Shown here piece by piece: positions 1 to 9,533 of a stretch of DNA of 64,000 bases (its first letter is position 1; each line of letters opens with the position of its first letter). Below the pieces are notes generated by a model, which worked only from the letters and a program-made list of their open reading frames with translations, was not told the DNA's origin and searched no databases. The stretch spans positions 1-64,000 of the forward strand of contig CAJVZD010000012.1 in NCBI GenBank assembly GCA_913019905.1, read 5' to 3'. Position numbers and translations under genes: made by a program. The stretch is from an uncultured Cellvibrionales bacterium (GTDB lineage: Bacteria; Pseudomonadota; Gammaproteobacteria; Pseudomonadales; Dasaniaceae).

Positions 1-470
1 CCTCATTGAGATTTTTGGGTGACTGGCTTCACGACCCCAATATTTGGCACTTAAATCGACAATCAGTAGCGGTCGCGACCTTTATCGGACTCTTTGTCGC
101 CTTTATTCCGCTACCGGGGCAAATGCTGATCGCCGCTTTTCTAGCGGTTTCCTTTAGTGCAAATCTGCCTATTTCCGTCTGTCTGGTTTGGGTCTCTAAT
201 CCGCTCACCATGCCGCCGATGTTCTATTTTTGTTATAAGGTAGGCGCCCTGTTGTTAGAGACTACCACCGGTCAGTTTGAATTTGCGCTATCTTGGGATT
301 GGATAAGCCATGAATTATTATCCATCTGGAAACCTTTGTTACTGGGATGTTTTGTCAACGGTATTTTTTTTGGGTTGCTAGGGTCGGCCGCCACACGCTG
401 GGCGTGGCGCAGACATACAATTCGTCGCTGGAATGATCGCAGAAAAAAACGTCTGGGCGAAAACGAATAG
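1..470 (+). CDS. DUF2062 membrane protein, 5' end outside the window
   Basis: The reading frame is open from the first bases of the window (codons begin at position 3) to a stop at 468-470, so the true start lies upstream. A TTG at 6 is in frame but is probably not the start, because the residues before it (Ser-Leu-Arg-Phe-Leu-Gly-Asp) already match the DUF2062 family. Family features seen are GDWLHDP, WHLNRQSVA and SNPLTMPPMFYF, plus two or three hydrophobic membrane segments and a basic C-terminal tail (RRWNDRRKKR). The function of DUF2062 proteins is not established. They are small inner-membrane proteins often found near competence- or lipoprotein-export genes. The following gene is convergent. 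Confidence 0.85.
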   Translation, partial: SLRFLGDWLHDPNIWHLNRQSVAVATFIGLFVAFIPLPGQMLIAAFLAVSFSANLPISVCLVWVSNPLTMPPMFYFCYKVGALLLETTTGQFEFALSWDWISHELLSIWKPLLLGCFVNGIFFGLLGSAATRWAWRRHTIRRWNDRRKKRLGENE

Positions 471-515
471 TTGTTAGAACAATAATCCTTTTAACTATTT
501 ACTACCGGCTATGCC

Positions 516-540
516 TATTGCTTATTGCTTATTGCTTATT
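516..540. repeat. Heptanucleotide tandem repeat (TATTGCT), 3.6 copies
   Basis: Three perfect head-to-tail copies of TATTGCT (516-536) followed by TATT. The repeat lies in the 107-base gap between the convergent DUF2062 and nnrS genes. A second heptamer repeat with a different unit is at 6685-6728. Confidence 0.9.
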
Positions 541-577
541 AACGTCAGCTACCACAAGCAGATGCGGATCTTTAAGC

Positions 578-1798
578 TTATCCTGGCCTTCCGTCGACAC
601 GCGTAGACCATAACATGGGCCCATAACACAGGCAAAAAAGTCCATAGGCAATCATCCACAATACCCCAGCAGAAACAATGCTCCACTGAATTAGGGAAGG
701 TGCTAGGATTGGTATTATTGTTCGAAAGATGGCAGCCAAAAGAACCAAGATAAAAGCAACCGACATAGTTTTTGGTGGAGTCAGTGGCAGGCCGACATGC
801 CCCAAACTTACTCTTGAAATCATGGCTAGGATCATGCCACCAATAGCGCCGACCGAAAAGAAATGAATGGCAGTACTGTAGCTAATCACAGCGATGTCAT
901 TGAAATGTAATAGAGTCACAATGAGCCCTATCGGTAGAAAAGCATAACCAATATGCAAGGACCACAAGAGCGGAACCTTTCCACATTTCCAGAAACCCCA
1001 GCGAATAAATCGATACGCATTGGCAGCAGCTGCAATTGCAAATAAAGAGCTAATCCAACTATTTGGCAAGTTTTCGAAGCCTGCAATACTACTCGCCACA
1101 ATCAAATTAAGACTCAGTAGACTTAACTGGTCCAGCCACTTTATCGGCATGACCTTTTTTGTGCCGGTACCATTGGCGGTAAACATAGGAATGACCCTTC
1201 CACCCATAATAGCGATAACTAAACAGACAAGAAAAATGGCACTGTGTAAGGCCCGAACCGCAAGATCGGGACGGTCATTTAACACTGCCCAGTGACTGGC
1301 TCCATTCAGCAGAGTGAATAATAGTAGTAGAGGCACAAAAAACATATTTCGCCACTGGCGGACCATATAAACCGGATAGAACATCGCCGCGGCTGCCGCC
1401 GGTAAAAATAACACATCGACAAAGGCGATCCAATACGGTGAAAGACTATCGCCAAGCAAAAAGCTTAAGGCTAGCGCGCAACGTCCCAAAACCCAAAGCG
1501 CAAAGAGCATGAAAAGAGGGGCGCCTCGGAGGCCCGTTGTTCCGGTCCAGTTTTTTACTGCGGTTAAAAGAAAGCCGACAACAATCAAACAAGAAAAGCC
1601 GAATACCATTTCGTGCGCATGCCACCAGACCGGGCCTCCATAAGGTAACCAGCTGCCAGGGAATGTCCAATACCATACCCACCAGCCAATGGCCACCATG
1701 GAGAATACCGCACCTCCAAGAAAAAACGGACGAAAGGCCAGTCTGAGAAACGGCGGTATCGCAAGCGCTATACGATTATCATCAATGTTGACGGACAT
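578..1798 (-). CDS. nnrS: NnrS family haem/copper membrane protein
   Basis: A 406-residue integral membrane protein with about twelve hydrophobic segments. Family features are the N-terminal FRPFFLGGAVFS stretch, WHAHEMVFGF near residue 60, and a later GRVIPMFTANG motif with an AIHFFSVGAIGGMILAMISR segment; conserved histidines in these stretches are proposed metal ligands. NnrS proteins are linked to tolerance of nitric oxide and nitrosative stress, and in denitrifiers to nitrite/NO metabolism. No denitrification genes are visible here, so a protective role is the more likely reading (inference). It is transcribed in the same direction as lolE, which ends 103 bases upstream, and may be a separate unit. 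Confidence 0.88.
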   Translation of the reverse strand: MSVNIDDNRIALAIPPFLRLAFRPFFLGGAVFSMVAIGWWVWYWTFPGSWLPYGGPVWWHAHEMVFGFSCLIVVGFLLTAVKNWTGTTGLRGAPLFMLFALWVLGRCALALSFLLGDSLSPYWIAFVDVLFLPAAAAAMFYPVYMVRQWRNMFFVPLLLLFTLLNGASHWAVLNDRPDLAVRALHSAIFLVCLVIAIMGGRVIPMFTANGTGTKKVMPIKWLDQLSLLSLNLIVASSIAGFENLPNSWISSLFAIAAAANAYRFIRWGFWKCGKVPLLWSLHIGYAFLPIGLIVTLLHFNDIAVISYSTAIHFFSVGAIGGMILAMISRVSLGHVGLPLTPPKTMSVAFILVLLAAIFRTIIPILAPSLIQWSIVSAGVLWMIAYGLFCLCYGPMLWSTRVDGRPG

Positions 1799-1900
1799 TT
1801 AATTAACTCAGAAAATTAGGAACAAAAGCGTGTCGCTCACTATACTCCACTGAACTCCAGATAAGGGTCGACTACATCAACAGTATCTGAAATGAGTGTA

Positions 1901-3166
1901 TCATTCGTCCCGAAGAGCGGCTGCAGGTTGCACTCTTGAGGCGCGCCAAGCGGGATATAAAGTCGCCAGAATGCTCATAAAAAACGCCACCGAACAGACT
2001 AGAATGAGATCCATCGCGCGTAGATCTGAGGGTAAATAGTCTACCGGGTAGACATCAGAGTTGAGAAAACTGAAATTGAACAGCTCTTCTATGAACGCAA
2101 CAATATCGGTAATACCCAGAGATAAGCCAGCGCCTATAAGTGCTCCGGAAAAGGTACCCACCAACGCTATCAACGTTCCCTGTACGATAAAGATACCCAT
2201 AATGTCGCCGGCACTAGCGCCCGCTGTCCGCAAGATCGCGATGTCGCCACGTTTGTCATTAACAACCATGACTAAGGCAGAGACAACATTAAATGCAGCC
2301 ACCGCAATAATGGTTAATAGCATTAAACCGACCAGCTGTTTTGACAATTGAATCGCTGCATAGATATTTCCATAGCTTCGCGTCCAGTCGCTACTTCTAA
2401 ACCCGTAAGGCGTACTTTGATTGAGATCCCAGCTTATCTGTGGCGCTTGAAAGGTATCGTCAACAGTCACACGGAGACTCTCGATTTGTTTATCGACAGG
2501 CATTAAATTTAATGACGTTTTAATCGCAATTAGAGCCGTATTGTGATCAATCTTAGTGCCGGTCGTGAATATTGCGCTGAGCGTGAATCGCGCAAAAACA
2601 GGCTTTACCCCTCCTCGTGGAACTTCATTCGTGACCATTAAGTTCACACTGTCTGATACCTCAATACCTAAGCGTGCCGCAAGCGCACTTCCCATAATAA
2701 TTGCTCGGCTATCATCCGTTAAATCATCGAGAGCCTTTGTATCAATATATTCACCAATAATAGAAACCTTATTTTCCTGAATCGGGTCGATACCGTAAAC
2801 GGTGACACCCTCAACATCTGTGCCATGCAACAACATGGCATTTAGTTGTGTAAAAGGTGCCACCGCCTGCACACCGGGATGCTGCAGCACGAATTCTCGA
2901 ATGTTTGTATTTGACTGTTGCAGATCGTCAACAGCGCGCCCATCCTGATATTGATAAGGAGTGATCGTAATATGAGGGACCAGGCCCAAAATACGATTGC
3001 GCATTTCTCGATCAAAGCCGTTCATTACCGACAGCACGAGAATGAGCAATGCGACTCCAAGAGTCATACCCAGTACAGACATAAGTGAGATAAAAGACAC
3101 TAACTGGCTTTGGCGTTTTGCTCCGGCATAGCGTATACCGATAAATAGCGGCAGGGGTTTAAACAT
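1901..3166 (-). CDS. lolE: Lipoprotein-releasing ABC transporter permease, LolC/E family (second permease)
   Basis: Inner-membrane permease of the LolCDE complex, which releases mature lipoproteins from the inner membrane to LolA for delivery to the outer membrane. The 421-residue protein has the family layout: one N-terminal membrane helix in the signature stretch PLFIGIRYAGAKRQSQLVSFISL, a large periplasmic MacB-like domain (about residues 50-260), and three C-terminal helices ending in LATLYPAWRASRVQPAAALR. It is last in the order lolC-lolD-lolE, 55 bases after lolD. The two permeases are similar; I call this one LolE by position, as in E. coli. The assignment of C versus E is less certain than the family. 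Confidence 0.9.
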   Translation of the reverse strand: MFKPLPLFIGIRYAGAKRQSQLVSFISLMSVLGMTLGVALLILVLSVMNGFDREMRNRILGLVPHITITPYQYQDGRAVDDLQQSNTNIREFVLQHPGVQAVAPFTQLNAMLLHGTDVEGVTVYGIDPIQENKVSIIGEYIDTKALDDLTDDSRAIIMGSALAARLGIEVSDSVNLMVTNEVPRGGVKPVFARFTLSAIFTTGTKIDHNTALIAIKTSLNLMPVDKQIESLRVTVDDTFQAPQISWDLNQSTPYGFRSSDWTRSYGNIYAAIQLSKQLVGLMLLTIIAVAAFNVVSALVMVVNDKRGDIAILRTAGASAGDIMGIFIVQGTLIALVGTFSGALIGAGLSLGITDIVAFIEELFNFSFLNSDVYPVDYLPSDLRAMDLILVCSVAFFMSILATLYPAWRASRVQPAAALRDE

Positions 3167-3221
3167 TAGAATCCATACCTATCATGAGCATTCATAATCA
3201 CTACAATCCCATGTTCTGACT

Positions 3222-3923
3222 TCACTCATTGATCAACTGCCCATCGATCAAACTAAGAATTCTATCCATACGGCCGGCCAGAGTTAAATCGTGAGTGACG
3301 ACAATGAAACTAGTATTTAACTCTTTGTTTAGATCAAGCATTAGCTGATGAATGGTTTCGGCCGTATGATGATCCAGATTACCTGTTGGTTCGTCGAGTA
3401 ATACACAGGCCGGACTCGTCACTAAAGCTCTCGCTATCGCCACACGTTGCCTCTCACCACCAGACAGCTCAGATGGCTTATGCTGGATTCTGTCTGCAAG
3501 GCCAACACGTGACAACATATCCGCCGCCAACTGTTGAATTTTTTGAATCTTTTCACCGCGAATGAGTAAGGGCATTCCGACATTTTCCAGCGCAGTAAAC
3601 TCGCCCAATAAGTGATGAAATTGATAGACAAACCCTAAATATCGATTGCGCAACTCCCCCCGTTGCTTTTCATTGAGAGTGCCGATATTTTCGCCCGCGA
3701 CAAATACGCTTCCCGAAGAGGGTAAATCCAAGCCTCCTAACATATTAAGTAACGTAGATTTTCCCGACCCTGAAGCGCCGACGATAGCGACCCGTTCCCC
3801 CGCTTGAATTTGCATATCGACACCGTTCAGAACGACTAGCTCTTGAGGCCCTTCACTGTAACTTTTACGCAAATCGCTACATTGCAAAACGGTGCCGTTA
3901 TTTGTAGTGTCGTTAGCTAGCAT
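3222..3923 (-). CDS. lolD: Lipoprotein-releasing ABC transporter ATPase LolD
   Basis: Cytoplasmic ATPase that powers LolCE. The 233-residue protein shows the whole ABC set in order: Walker [10 protein letters not shown] near residue 50, Q-loop [17 protein letters not shown], signature [15 protein letters not shown], Walker [13 protein letters not shown] and the switch histidine in [17 protein letters not shown] is typical of LolD rather than FtsE or MacB. It lies between the two permease genes. The 147-base gap from lolC is rather long for an operon, and I see no convincing terminator or promoter in it. Confidence 0.95.
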   Translation of the reverse strand: MLANDTTNNGTVLQCSDLRKSYSEGPQELVVLNGVDMQIQAGERVAIVGASGSGKSTLLNMLGGLDLPSSGSVFVAGENIGTLNEKQRGELRNRYLGFVYQFHHLLGEFTALENVGMPLLIRGEKIQKIQQLAADMLSRVGLADRIQHKPSELSGGERQRVAIARALVTSPACVLLDEPTGNLDHHTAETIHQLMLDLNKELNTSFIVVTHDLTLAGRMDRILSLIDGQLINE

Positions 3924-4070
3924 ATTTCCTGTTTACCGCAGATATTTATCAATTAAGTGTTTCAATTATTAAGAGATTTGACAATTGATGGAACTAATCA
4001 TTGAAGCGTTTGAATTTTGAGATTAAACGACCGACCGAACATTATCACAATATCTCTTTCTACTAACAGC

Positions 4071-5315
4071 CTACTCATAACGCAGTGCGTCGGCAGGTTG
4101 TACTTTTGCAGCACGTAGAGACGGGTAGATTGTCGCTAGTGCGCTTAGAAAAAACCCGCAGAAAGCAATGAGTATAATATCGCCCCATTCCAGCACAGAA
4201 GGTATCCTACTAATGAAATAGACATTGGGATTAAAAATATGGGCTCCCAGTTGATTTTCAATCCAGTGCACAATGTCCCCCACGTTCAGTGCAAGAGGAA
4301 TTCCGATCAGGATACCCAAAATAATACCCGCCGAACCGATACTGATACCCTGAATAATAAAAATAGACATGATTGATTTTGGCGATGCGCCCATTGTGCG
4401 AAGAACAGCAATATCGGACCGTTTATCAGCAACCATCATGGTCAAGATAGAAACAATATTAAACGCAGCAATGGCAACAATTACCAAAAGAAGTAAGGAG
4501 ATCATCGTTTTTTCCATTTTCACAGCTTGAAATAGAGTCCCTTGGGTCTGAGTCCAGTCTGTCGTGGAAGTACCCGGCGGAAAAGATGGAAGTAATTGTT
4601 GCAAATATTCCTGTGAAAAAAACAGGTCGTCAAACTGTACTCGCAGTCCCTTCACATCAGTACCCATCTGAAATAATTTCTGTCCATCGCTCAAATGTAT
4701 AAAAACCGTATTGCTATCGAGATCGGCGCCAACTTGAAAGATTCCACTCACCCGAAAGCGCTTTACCCGAGGCACAAGCCCAAACAAAGTAACAGTGACA
4801 CGAGGAAGTATCACGGTTATATGATCGCCTTTATAAACACCGAGAAAGCGCGATAGTATTTCCCCAATAACGATGTTATTTTGCCCCGGTTGCAAGTCGC
4901 TCAGATTGCCTGAAATCATTTTGTCTTCAATACTTGATACATTTACTTCGTATCTCGGGTCGATGGCATGCAATTGTGCCCCGCGCACTAAGCCGGGTCG
5001 ACTCAACATGATGTTACCATCGATATAAGGAGCCGCAGCCACGACATGATCGTTGTGTTCGGTTTGATCTATTAATGTCGACCAGGAAGATAGTTTTTTA
5101 TTGGGACCATCGATATATCCGTGGGGAACGACAGATAATATCCGATCGCGTAATTGTTCTTCGAATCCATTCATCACCGATAAAACAACGATTAAGGCAA
5201 CTACTCCCAATACCATACCCAGTAGTGAAATCATCGAGATAAATGAGATAAATTGATTTCGCCGCTTTACTCGGGTGTATCGTAATCCGATAAAGAGAGA
5301 CAGAGGTTTATACAT
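4071..5315 (-). CDS. lolC: Lipoprotein-releasing ABC transporter permease, LolC/E family (first permease)
   Basis: First gene of the lol operon and inner-membrane partner of LolD. The frame is open to a GTG at 5381, but the ATG at 5315 begins the family N terminus exactly (MYKPLSLFIGLRYTRVKRR), so I start there (414 residues). The extra 22 residues upstream (MNLYLIPPIPII...) do not look like family sequence. Layout is one N-terminal helix, a periplasmic MacB-like domain, then three C-terminal helices ending in LATIYPSLRAAKVQPADALRYE. It is divergent from the PilZ-domain gene at 5566, and the 250 bases between them must hold both promoters. Confidence 0.92.
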   Translation of the reverse strand: MYKPLSLFIGLRYTRVKRRNQFISFISMISLLGMVLGVVALIVVLSVMNGFEEQLRDRILSVVPHGYIDGPNKKLSSWSTLIDQTEHNDHVVAAAPYIDGNIMLSRPGLVRGAQLHAIDPRYEVNVSSIEDKMISGNLSDLQPGQNNIVIGEILSRFLGVYKGDHITVILPRVTVTLFGLVPRVKRFRVSGIFQVGADLDSNTVFIHLSDGQKLFQMGTDVKGLRVQFDDLFFSQEYLQQLLPSFPPGTSTTDWTQTQGTLFQAVKMEKTMISLLLLVIVAIAAFNIVSILTMMVADKRSDIAVLRTMGASPKSIMSIFIIQGISIGSAGIILGILIGIPLALNVGDIVHWIENQLGAHIFNPNVYFISRIPSVLEWGDIILIAFCGFFLSALATIYPSLRAAKVQPADALRYE

Positions 5316-5565
5316 AACGTTGAAATCGTTCCCGAGACCTGCAGCTATAATCGGTATTGGTGGTATTAGATAAAGATTCACGAACTCTTACCGTAAGAGC
5401 GTCTATCAAAAGTCCCGAAATTGTACTAGTCTTACGATTACAAAAAAGACGTTACAAAGTTTACCCTATTGAACAATAATATGTACCCACAATTTCTGCC
5501 CGTTAAGGTTTTGGGGGAGTTTTTGTTACTTGAGTACCACTATAACCGAAGGTCCAGATTGAATA

Positions 5566-6132
5566 ATGATTAATGAACGTCGCAGTTTTTTCCGAATAGA
5601 AGATGACGTATTACTACGTTTTCAATCCATTGACAAATCGTCAGCACTCGCCAATAAAATACCCACTCAATTTAGCGATGATCCCAGCTATTCTCTAATG
5701 CACGAAATTCAATTGATTGATCAGGAAAATAGCCGCCACTTACACACCATTGCCGAGCATAACCGCGATCTCGAAATATACCTTAAGTCCATTAATAAAA
5801 AGATAGATGCAATCGCTGCCCATCTTGCAGAAACTATTGCACCTGTTACCGACCAGCTACCGAATACAATTACATTGAGTGAAGGTGGCATGTCTTTTCG
5901 TTCTGACATTGAGCTGCCGCACGATGAATTCCTAGCCATTCAGGTCAATTTTTTGCCACTACATCAAACTGTCGTTCTATTTGCTAAAATCATCAACTCC
6001 TCCTCAATTGAGGGTAAAGGCTATAACGTCGCCGTTAGTTTTGTCGAATTAAGCGACTACGACAGACAAATTATCGCCAAGCACATTATGCAGGTACAAC
6101 TGGCTAAAAAACGCGAAGAACTAAACCAATAG
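5566..6132 (+). CDS. PilZ-domain protein, putative cyclic-di-GMP receptor
   Basis: A 188-residue soluble protein. The N terminus carries the PilZ RxxxR motif (R6 to R10 in ERRSFFR), a middle stretch is helical and charged (about residues 45-90), and the second PilZ motif region reads LSEGGMSFRS (near residue 105), followed by beta-strand-rich sequence to about residue 175. The RxxxR and S-x-x-G elements are the ones that contact cyclic-di-GMP in this family. Output is unknown. A similar PilZ gene beside lolCDE is part of the gene order I recall in pseudomonads. Starting ATG is at 5566, with no strong Shine-Dalgarno. Confidence 0.85.
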   Translation: MINERRSFFRIEDDVLLRFQSIDKSSALANKIPTQFSDDPSYSLMHEIQLIDQENSRHLHTIAEHNRDLEIYLKSINKKIDAIAAHLAETIAPVTDQLPNTITLSEGGMSFRSDIELPHDEFLAIQVNFLPLHQTVVLFAKIINSSSIEGKGYNVAVSFVELSDYDRQIIAKHIMQVQLAKKREELNQ

Positions 6133-6203
6133 CTAAGCCAACAGCTAAGCCAATAACTACCCCAATAATTATGCACCGGACTTAGAGATATACCGTGTGA
6201 GTC
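6133..6203. other. Start of a gene-poor region with short imperfect repeats
   Basis: Directly after the PilZ stop codon, AATAGCTAAGCCAA, ACAGCTAAGCCAA and ATAACTACCCCAA follow one another as imperfect copies. The whole stretch 6133-6909 has no intact gene. It holds these repeats, a decayed frame (6204-6546), a REP-like 16-mer (6213-6228) and heptamer repeats (6685-6728). Confidence 0.6.
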
Positions 6204-6546
6204 ATTTTACATCCAAATATTGACCCTGGTTCTGACAGCTACAAAAAGACCTTGTGTAACCTCGAACTATTACCCACCATCAGCGTCCAGAGCCACATTA
6301 TGCAAGGACGAGAACAAGCGCGAACGAAAATTTATCTTGTTGGCGATACCCACACACTTTAAACACTGAATATTTGGAGTCCCTTGAGCCATTATTGCGG
6401 TGGCAAATATGATTCTAGTCGACTTTCATCCAAAACCCGAAGAAACACTCGAGGAAGGTCCGCAAGCCTCGCTGACGAGTGAACTAACACCGCTTCTCAA
6501 GGAGATCGAAATTGCCAGAAATAGCTTTTTGCAACGAAAAGAATGA
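6204..6546 (+). pseudogene. Decayed protein-coding remnant readable across three frames
   Basis: Protein-like sequence continues by switching frame. Frame A (codons from 6204) ends ...SHIMQGREQARTKIYLVGD-THTL and stops at 6360-6362. Frame B (from 6362) reads NTEYLESLEPLLRWQI and stops at 6413-6415. Frame C (from 6409) reads MILVDFHPKPEETLEEGPQ and ends ...LLKEIEIARNSFLQRKE, with a stop at 6544-6546. The joins are collinear, as expected for two single-base indels in a former gene. I do not recognise the family firmly. The HPxPE...GPQ pattern recalls the C-terminal part of some DAHP-synthase-like proteins, but this is weak. Frame C alone (45 residues, ATG at 6409) could be a small gene, though no good ribosome binding site precedes it. 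Confidence 0.5.
6213..6228. repeat. REP-like 16-mer, copy 1
   Basis: CCAAATATTGACCCTG here matches CCAGATACTGACCCTG at 14301-14316 in 14 of 16 positions. The reverse complement (CAGGGTCA-rich) resembles short palindromic/REP elements common in marine gammaproteobacteria. This copy overlaps the 5' part of the decayed frame. Confidence 0.4.
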
Positions 6547-6670
6547 TGGTGTGAGTTCTGCCTCACTGATTTAGACTGTTATGGTTTAACGACAAGGAAA
6601 TAACGTCTATGACTGTCGTATTTACGGCAGTTGATTTATTGCCATTGCTTTTACGGGGATAGTATTACGG

Positions 6671-6800
6671 ATTGATCGGATAGTATTGGTCATTGGTCAT
6701 TGGTCATTGGTCATTGGTCATTGGTCATATAGCATTATAGCTTGATCAGATAGTATTTGTGATTGATCAAATCGCAGTGCAGCTTAATCAGATAGCATTG
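6671..6800. repeat. Degenerate dispersed repeat, about 16 bp, three copies
   Basis: Three related strings lie within 130 bases: ATTGATCGGATAGTAT (from 6671), CTTGATCAGATAGTAT (from about 6742) and CTTAATCAGATAGCAT (from about 6783). Further partial copies such as GTGATTGATCAAATCG lie between them. The heptamer array sits between copies one and two. No coding function is apparent. Confidence 0.6.
6685..6728. repeat. Heptanucleotide tandem repeat (ATTGGTC), 6 copies
   Basis: Six perfect copies of ATTGGTC (6685-6726) followed by AT. The array is non-coding, between the decayed frame and the 3' end of nqrM. Perfect identity between copies suggests recent expansion by slippage, so copy number may vary between strains. 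Confidence 0.95.
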
Positions 6801-6909
6801 AGGATTAACCAGAGAGCAAAAACTTTACCAACACCTGAATAGCATATGATTTGCTATCGGTAACCAAGCCTGCACTGGAAAGAGGCTCTAAATATTGATC
6901 GCCTCGTCG

Positions 6910-7140
6910 CTAGGACCTTTCACTCATAACATCATAAGCCAAATCAGCTTTGCCAATAATTTCGGTTTCACGTCTCCACTGAGTTTCATCGCCACCGCAA
7001 ATCATACAATCTGTCTTCAGACCCAAGGCGCTCAGACCGCCGCAGGATCCCTTGATCGGTTTATTTGCGAGAATCGAACCAAGCGCCATTCCAAAAACGA
7101 TTAGCAACATAACAAAAAAGGTGATTATAAAAAGACTCAT
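6910..7140 (-). CDS. nqrM: NqrM, Na+-NQR maturation protein (DUF539)
   Basis: A 76-residue protein with one N-terminal membrane helix (residues 2-24) followed by the family motif KPIKGSCGGLSALGLK and CMICGGD. In Vibrio NqrM is needed to assemble Na+-NQR, probably by delivering iron to the Cys4[Fe] or [2Fe-2S] site between NqrD and NqrE; C33 here corresponds to the critical cysteine, with C45 and C48 as further candidates. It is the last gene of the nqr-apbE cluster, 99 bases after apbE, with a good ribosome binding site (AGAGGT, 4 bases before ATG). The last 25 residues lack the extra cysteine that I recall in some homologues. Confidence 0.9.
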   Translation of the reverse strand: MSLFIITFFVMLLIVFGMALGSILANKPIKGSCGGLSALGLKTDCMICGGDETQWRRETEIIGKADLAYDVMSERS

Positions 7141-7239
7141 TTTTACCTCTAGGGTTTCAATCTACGCCAAACTTCCGGTAAACCGCCGCCAGCGCAGCGA
7201 CAAGGAACCACAAAAACTTTCCGGCTGATACGGCCTATA

Positions 7240-8313
7240 TTAGTTGAGAAATGGCTTAAAAGCATCAGAATATTTGGCTTCGAAACCGTCCGCGGTCTTA
7301 ACAATTAGATATATTGCCAAATTATGTTGCTGTGCTAATTGCAGCCCCTTATCGGCGCCCATGACGTTTATCGCTGTCGCTACTGCATCTGCATAGGCCG
7401 TCGATTCCGCAATTACAGTGACCGACGCCGTATTATGTTCTATCGGACGACCGGTCAGCGGGTTGATCGTGTGCGAATATCTCACACCGTCTTTTTCGAA
7501 ATAATTACGATAATCGCCAGAAGTCGCCATCGCCGCATTGGTGATGCTCACCGCGCGATGAACTTGACCAAATGTCCCATCCGGTTGTTCGATGGCAATT
7601 CGCCACGGCGACCCGCGGTTACTATTTCCTTCCATATAGAGCTCTCCACCGATCTCAACCATAAAATGGGTGAAACCCGCCGATATCAAGATGTCACGAA
7701 TCTTGTCAACGCCATACCCCTTAGCGATCCCTGAAAGATCGATATTAACTGCCCGGGTTTTGGTAACACTGTTCGAGCCAATATTTAACTCGATATGTTG
7801 AAATCCTACCTGTGATAGCCCTGCACCAATAGCTGTATCGGACGGTATTTTTTCCATGTCATCTTCGGCACTACCCGCACCGAAACCCCAAAGATCTACC
7901 AATGGACCGACCGTTACATCAAATGCGCCGTTACTTAACCAACTCAACTCCAGACTCATCATCAATACGTCAAACAATTCCTCGCTAACGGAAACTGGCT
8001 CGCCAACTAAGGAACGATTAAACTGAGACAATTCAGAGTTCTCTATATACGTCGACATTTGCTGATTAATCGTTTCTAAGCGGGTATCGACAATCATTTG
8101 CAACTTTTTTTGATCGGTGCGGATGCCTTCTGGCTCGACAATAGTGATATTGTAATGGGTACCCATCGTAAACCCACTCAGTGTAAAAGTATTGGGCGTA
8201 GAATCAGAGCAGGCAGCGCCTAGAAATAGAAATGCTGGCAGCGTTACAAACAAAAAGAGCAGCCGAGCTGCTCTTTGAAAATAGCGTGTATTATTCACAA
8301 TACTAGAACTCAT
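7240..8313 (-). CDS. apbE: FAD:protein FMN transferase ApbE, lipoprotein
   Basis: Transfers FMN from FAD to a threonine of target proteins; here the obvious targets are NqrB and NqrC. The 357-residue protein has an export signal (hydrophobic residues 17-34) ending in a lipobox-like LGAAC, so C35 would be acylated. Family motifs are [23 protein letters not shown], the SGDYRNYF stretch, [12 protein letters not shown] and the metal-site region [11 protein letters not shown]. Its start overlaps the end of nqrF by 11 bases, so the two are translationally linked. A periplasm-facing anchored flavinyl transferase beside its substrates fits Na+-NQR maturation. Confidence 0.95.
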   Translation of the reverse strand: MSSSIVNNTRYFQRAARLLFLFVTLPAFLFLGAACSDSTPNTFTLSGFTMGTHYNITIVEPEGIRTDQKKLQMIVDTRLETINQQMSTYIENSELSQFNRSLVGEPVSVSEELFDVLMMSLELSWLSNGAFDVTVGPLVDLWGFGAGSAEDDMEKIPSDTAIGAGLSQVGFQHIELNIGSNSVTKTRAVNIDLSGIAKGYGVDKIRDILISAGFTHFMVEIGGELYMEGNSNRGSPWRIAIEQPDGTFGQVHRAVSITNAAMATSGDYRNYFEKDGVRYSHTINPLTGRPIEHNTASVTVIAESTAYADAVATAINVMGADKGLQLAQQHNLAIYLIVKTADGFEAKYSDAFKPFLN

Positions 8314-9520
8314 CTAGCATAATATTTTCATCCTCCACACCCAGCGTGTGAAGCATGTTGATTACGGCAGCGTTCATCATCGGCGGCCCACACATATAGT
8401 ATTCACAATCTTCCGGAGCTACGTGCTCACCTAGATAGTTATCATGGACCACATTGTGAATAAAGCCTGTTAGTCCGGTCCAATTGTCTTCTGGTTGGGC
8501 GTCACTGAGCGCTAAATGCCATTTGAAATTCGGGAATTCCGCGGCGAGTGCATCGTATTCTTCGGCATAAAAAACTTCGCGCATGGAACGTGCACCATAC
8601 CAAAAAGACACTTTCCGATCGGTTTTTAAACGTTTCAACTGATCAAAAATATGTGAACGCATTGGGGCCATACCGGCGCCTCCGCCAATAAACACCATCT
8701 CTGCGTCCGTTTCTTTTGCGAAGAACTCGCCAAAAGGTCCGAAGACGGTAACTTTATCTCCAGGCTTTAAGCTAAAGACCCAGGACGACATCTGTCCAGC
8801 GGGCAGGCTGAGATTATTTGGCGGCGGGGTTGCACAGCGGATATTGAATTTTACAATACCTTTTTCATCCGGATAGTTAGCCATTGAGTAAGCGCGGATT
8901 ATGGGTTCATCCACCTTAGATTCAACATCAAAAAAGCCAAACCTTTCCCAATCGCCTTTGTAATCTTCGCCGACATCAAAATCACTGTATTTTATATGAT
9001 GCGCTGGTGCTTCGAGTTGCACATAACCACCCGCTCGAAAGTCGACACTCTCGCCTTCTGGCAACTTTAAGGTCAACTCTTTAATAAACGTCGCGACATT
9101 GGGATTACTTTCTACTGTACATTCCCATTGCTTTATACCAAATACTTCTTCGGGGACAGTAATTTTCATGTCCTGCTTTACGGGAGCCTGACAAGACAAA
9201 CGCCAGCCTTCGCGCTCTTCTCGCGGCGTAAAATGCGGTTCTTCAGTCGGCAACATTGAACCACCGCCGTCGGTAACGATACATTTGCACTGGGCACAAC
9301 TACCGCCACCACCACAGGCTGAGGCGAGAAAAACGTTATTAGCTGCCAACGTCTGCAGCAGCTTATCTCCCGCTGGCACAGACAGCGTTTTTTTGCCGTT
9401 TATTTCAATATTAACGTTTCCAGAGCTGACCATTTTCGCCCTGGCAGACAAAATCACCACCACCAACGACAGTACAATCGCTGTAAACATCCCAACACCG
9501 AGGACAATTACCAAATTCAT
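8303..9520 (-). CDS. nqrF: Na+-NQR subunit F, NADH-oxidising
   Basis: Entry point for electrons: oxidises NADH with FAD and passes electrons to a [2Fe-2S] centre. The 405-residue protein has one N-terminal membrane helix (residues 3-25). A plant-type ferredoxin domain follows, with cluster ligands C69, C75, C78 and C110. The ferredoxin-reductase part has the FAD motif RAYSMANYP and the NADH-binding [12 protein letters not shown], and the C terminus is the usual NIMLDEF. It lies 13 bases after nqrE. Confidence 0.97.
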   Translation of the reverse strand: MNLVIVLGVGMFTAIVLSLVVVILSARAKMVSSGNVNIEINGKKTLSVPAGDKLLQTLAANNVFLASACGGGGSCAQCKCIVTDGGGSMLPTEEPHFTPREEREGWRLSCQAPVKQDMKITVPEEVFGIKQWECTVESNPNVATFIKELTLKLPEGESVDFRAGGYVQLEAPAHHIKYSDFDVGEDYKGDWERFGFFDVESKVDEPIIRAYSMANYPDEKGIVKFNIRCATPPPNNLSLPAGQMSSWVFSLKPGDKVTVFGPFGEFFAKETDAEMVFIGGGAGMAPMRSHIFDQLKRLKTDRKVSFWYGARSMREVFYAEEYDALAAEFPNFKWHLALSDAQPEDNWTGLTGFIHNVVHDNYLGEHVAPEDCEYYMCGPPMMNAAVINMLHTLGVEDENIMLDEF

Positions 9521-9533
9521 TCAATTAAGCCTC

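Noticed and set aside
5316-5381. GTG start of lolC at 5381
   Set aside because: The 22 extra residues do not fit the LolC/E N terminus; ATG 5315 does.
6685-6728. CRISPR array
   Set aside because: The repeat unit is 7 bases with no spacers and no cas genes are present.
6895-7104. Plus-strand frame opposite nqrM
   Set aside because: Antisense shadow of the well-supported nqrM.
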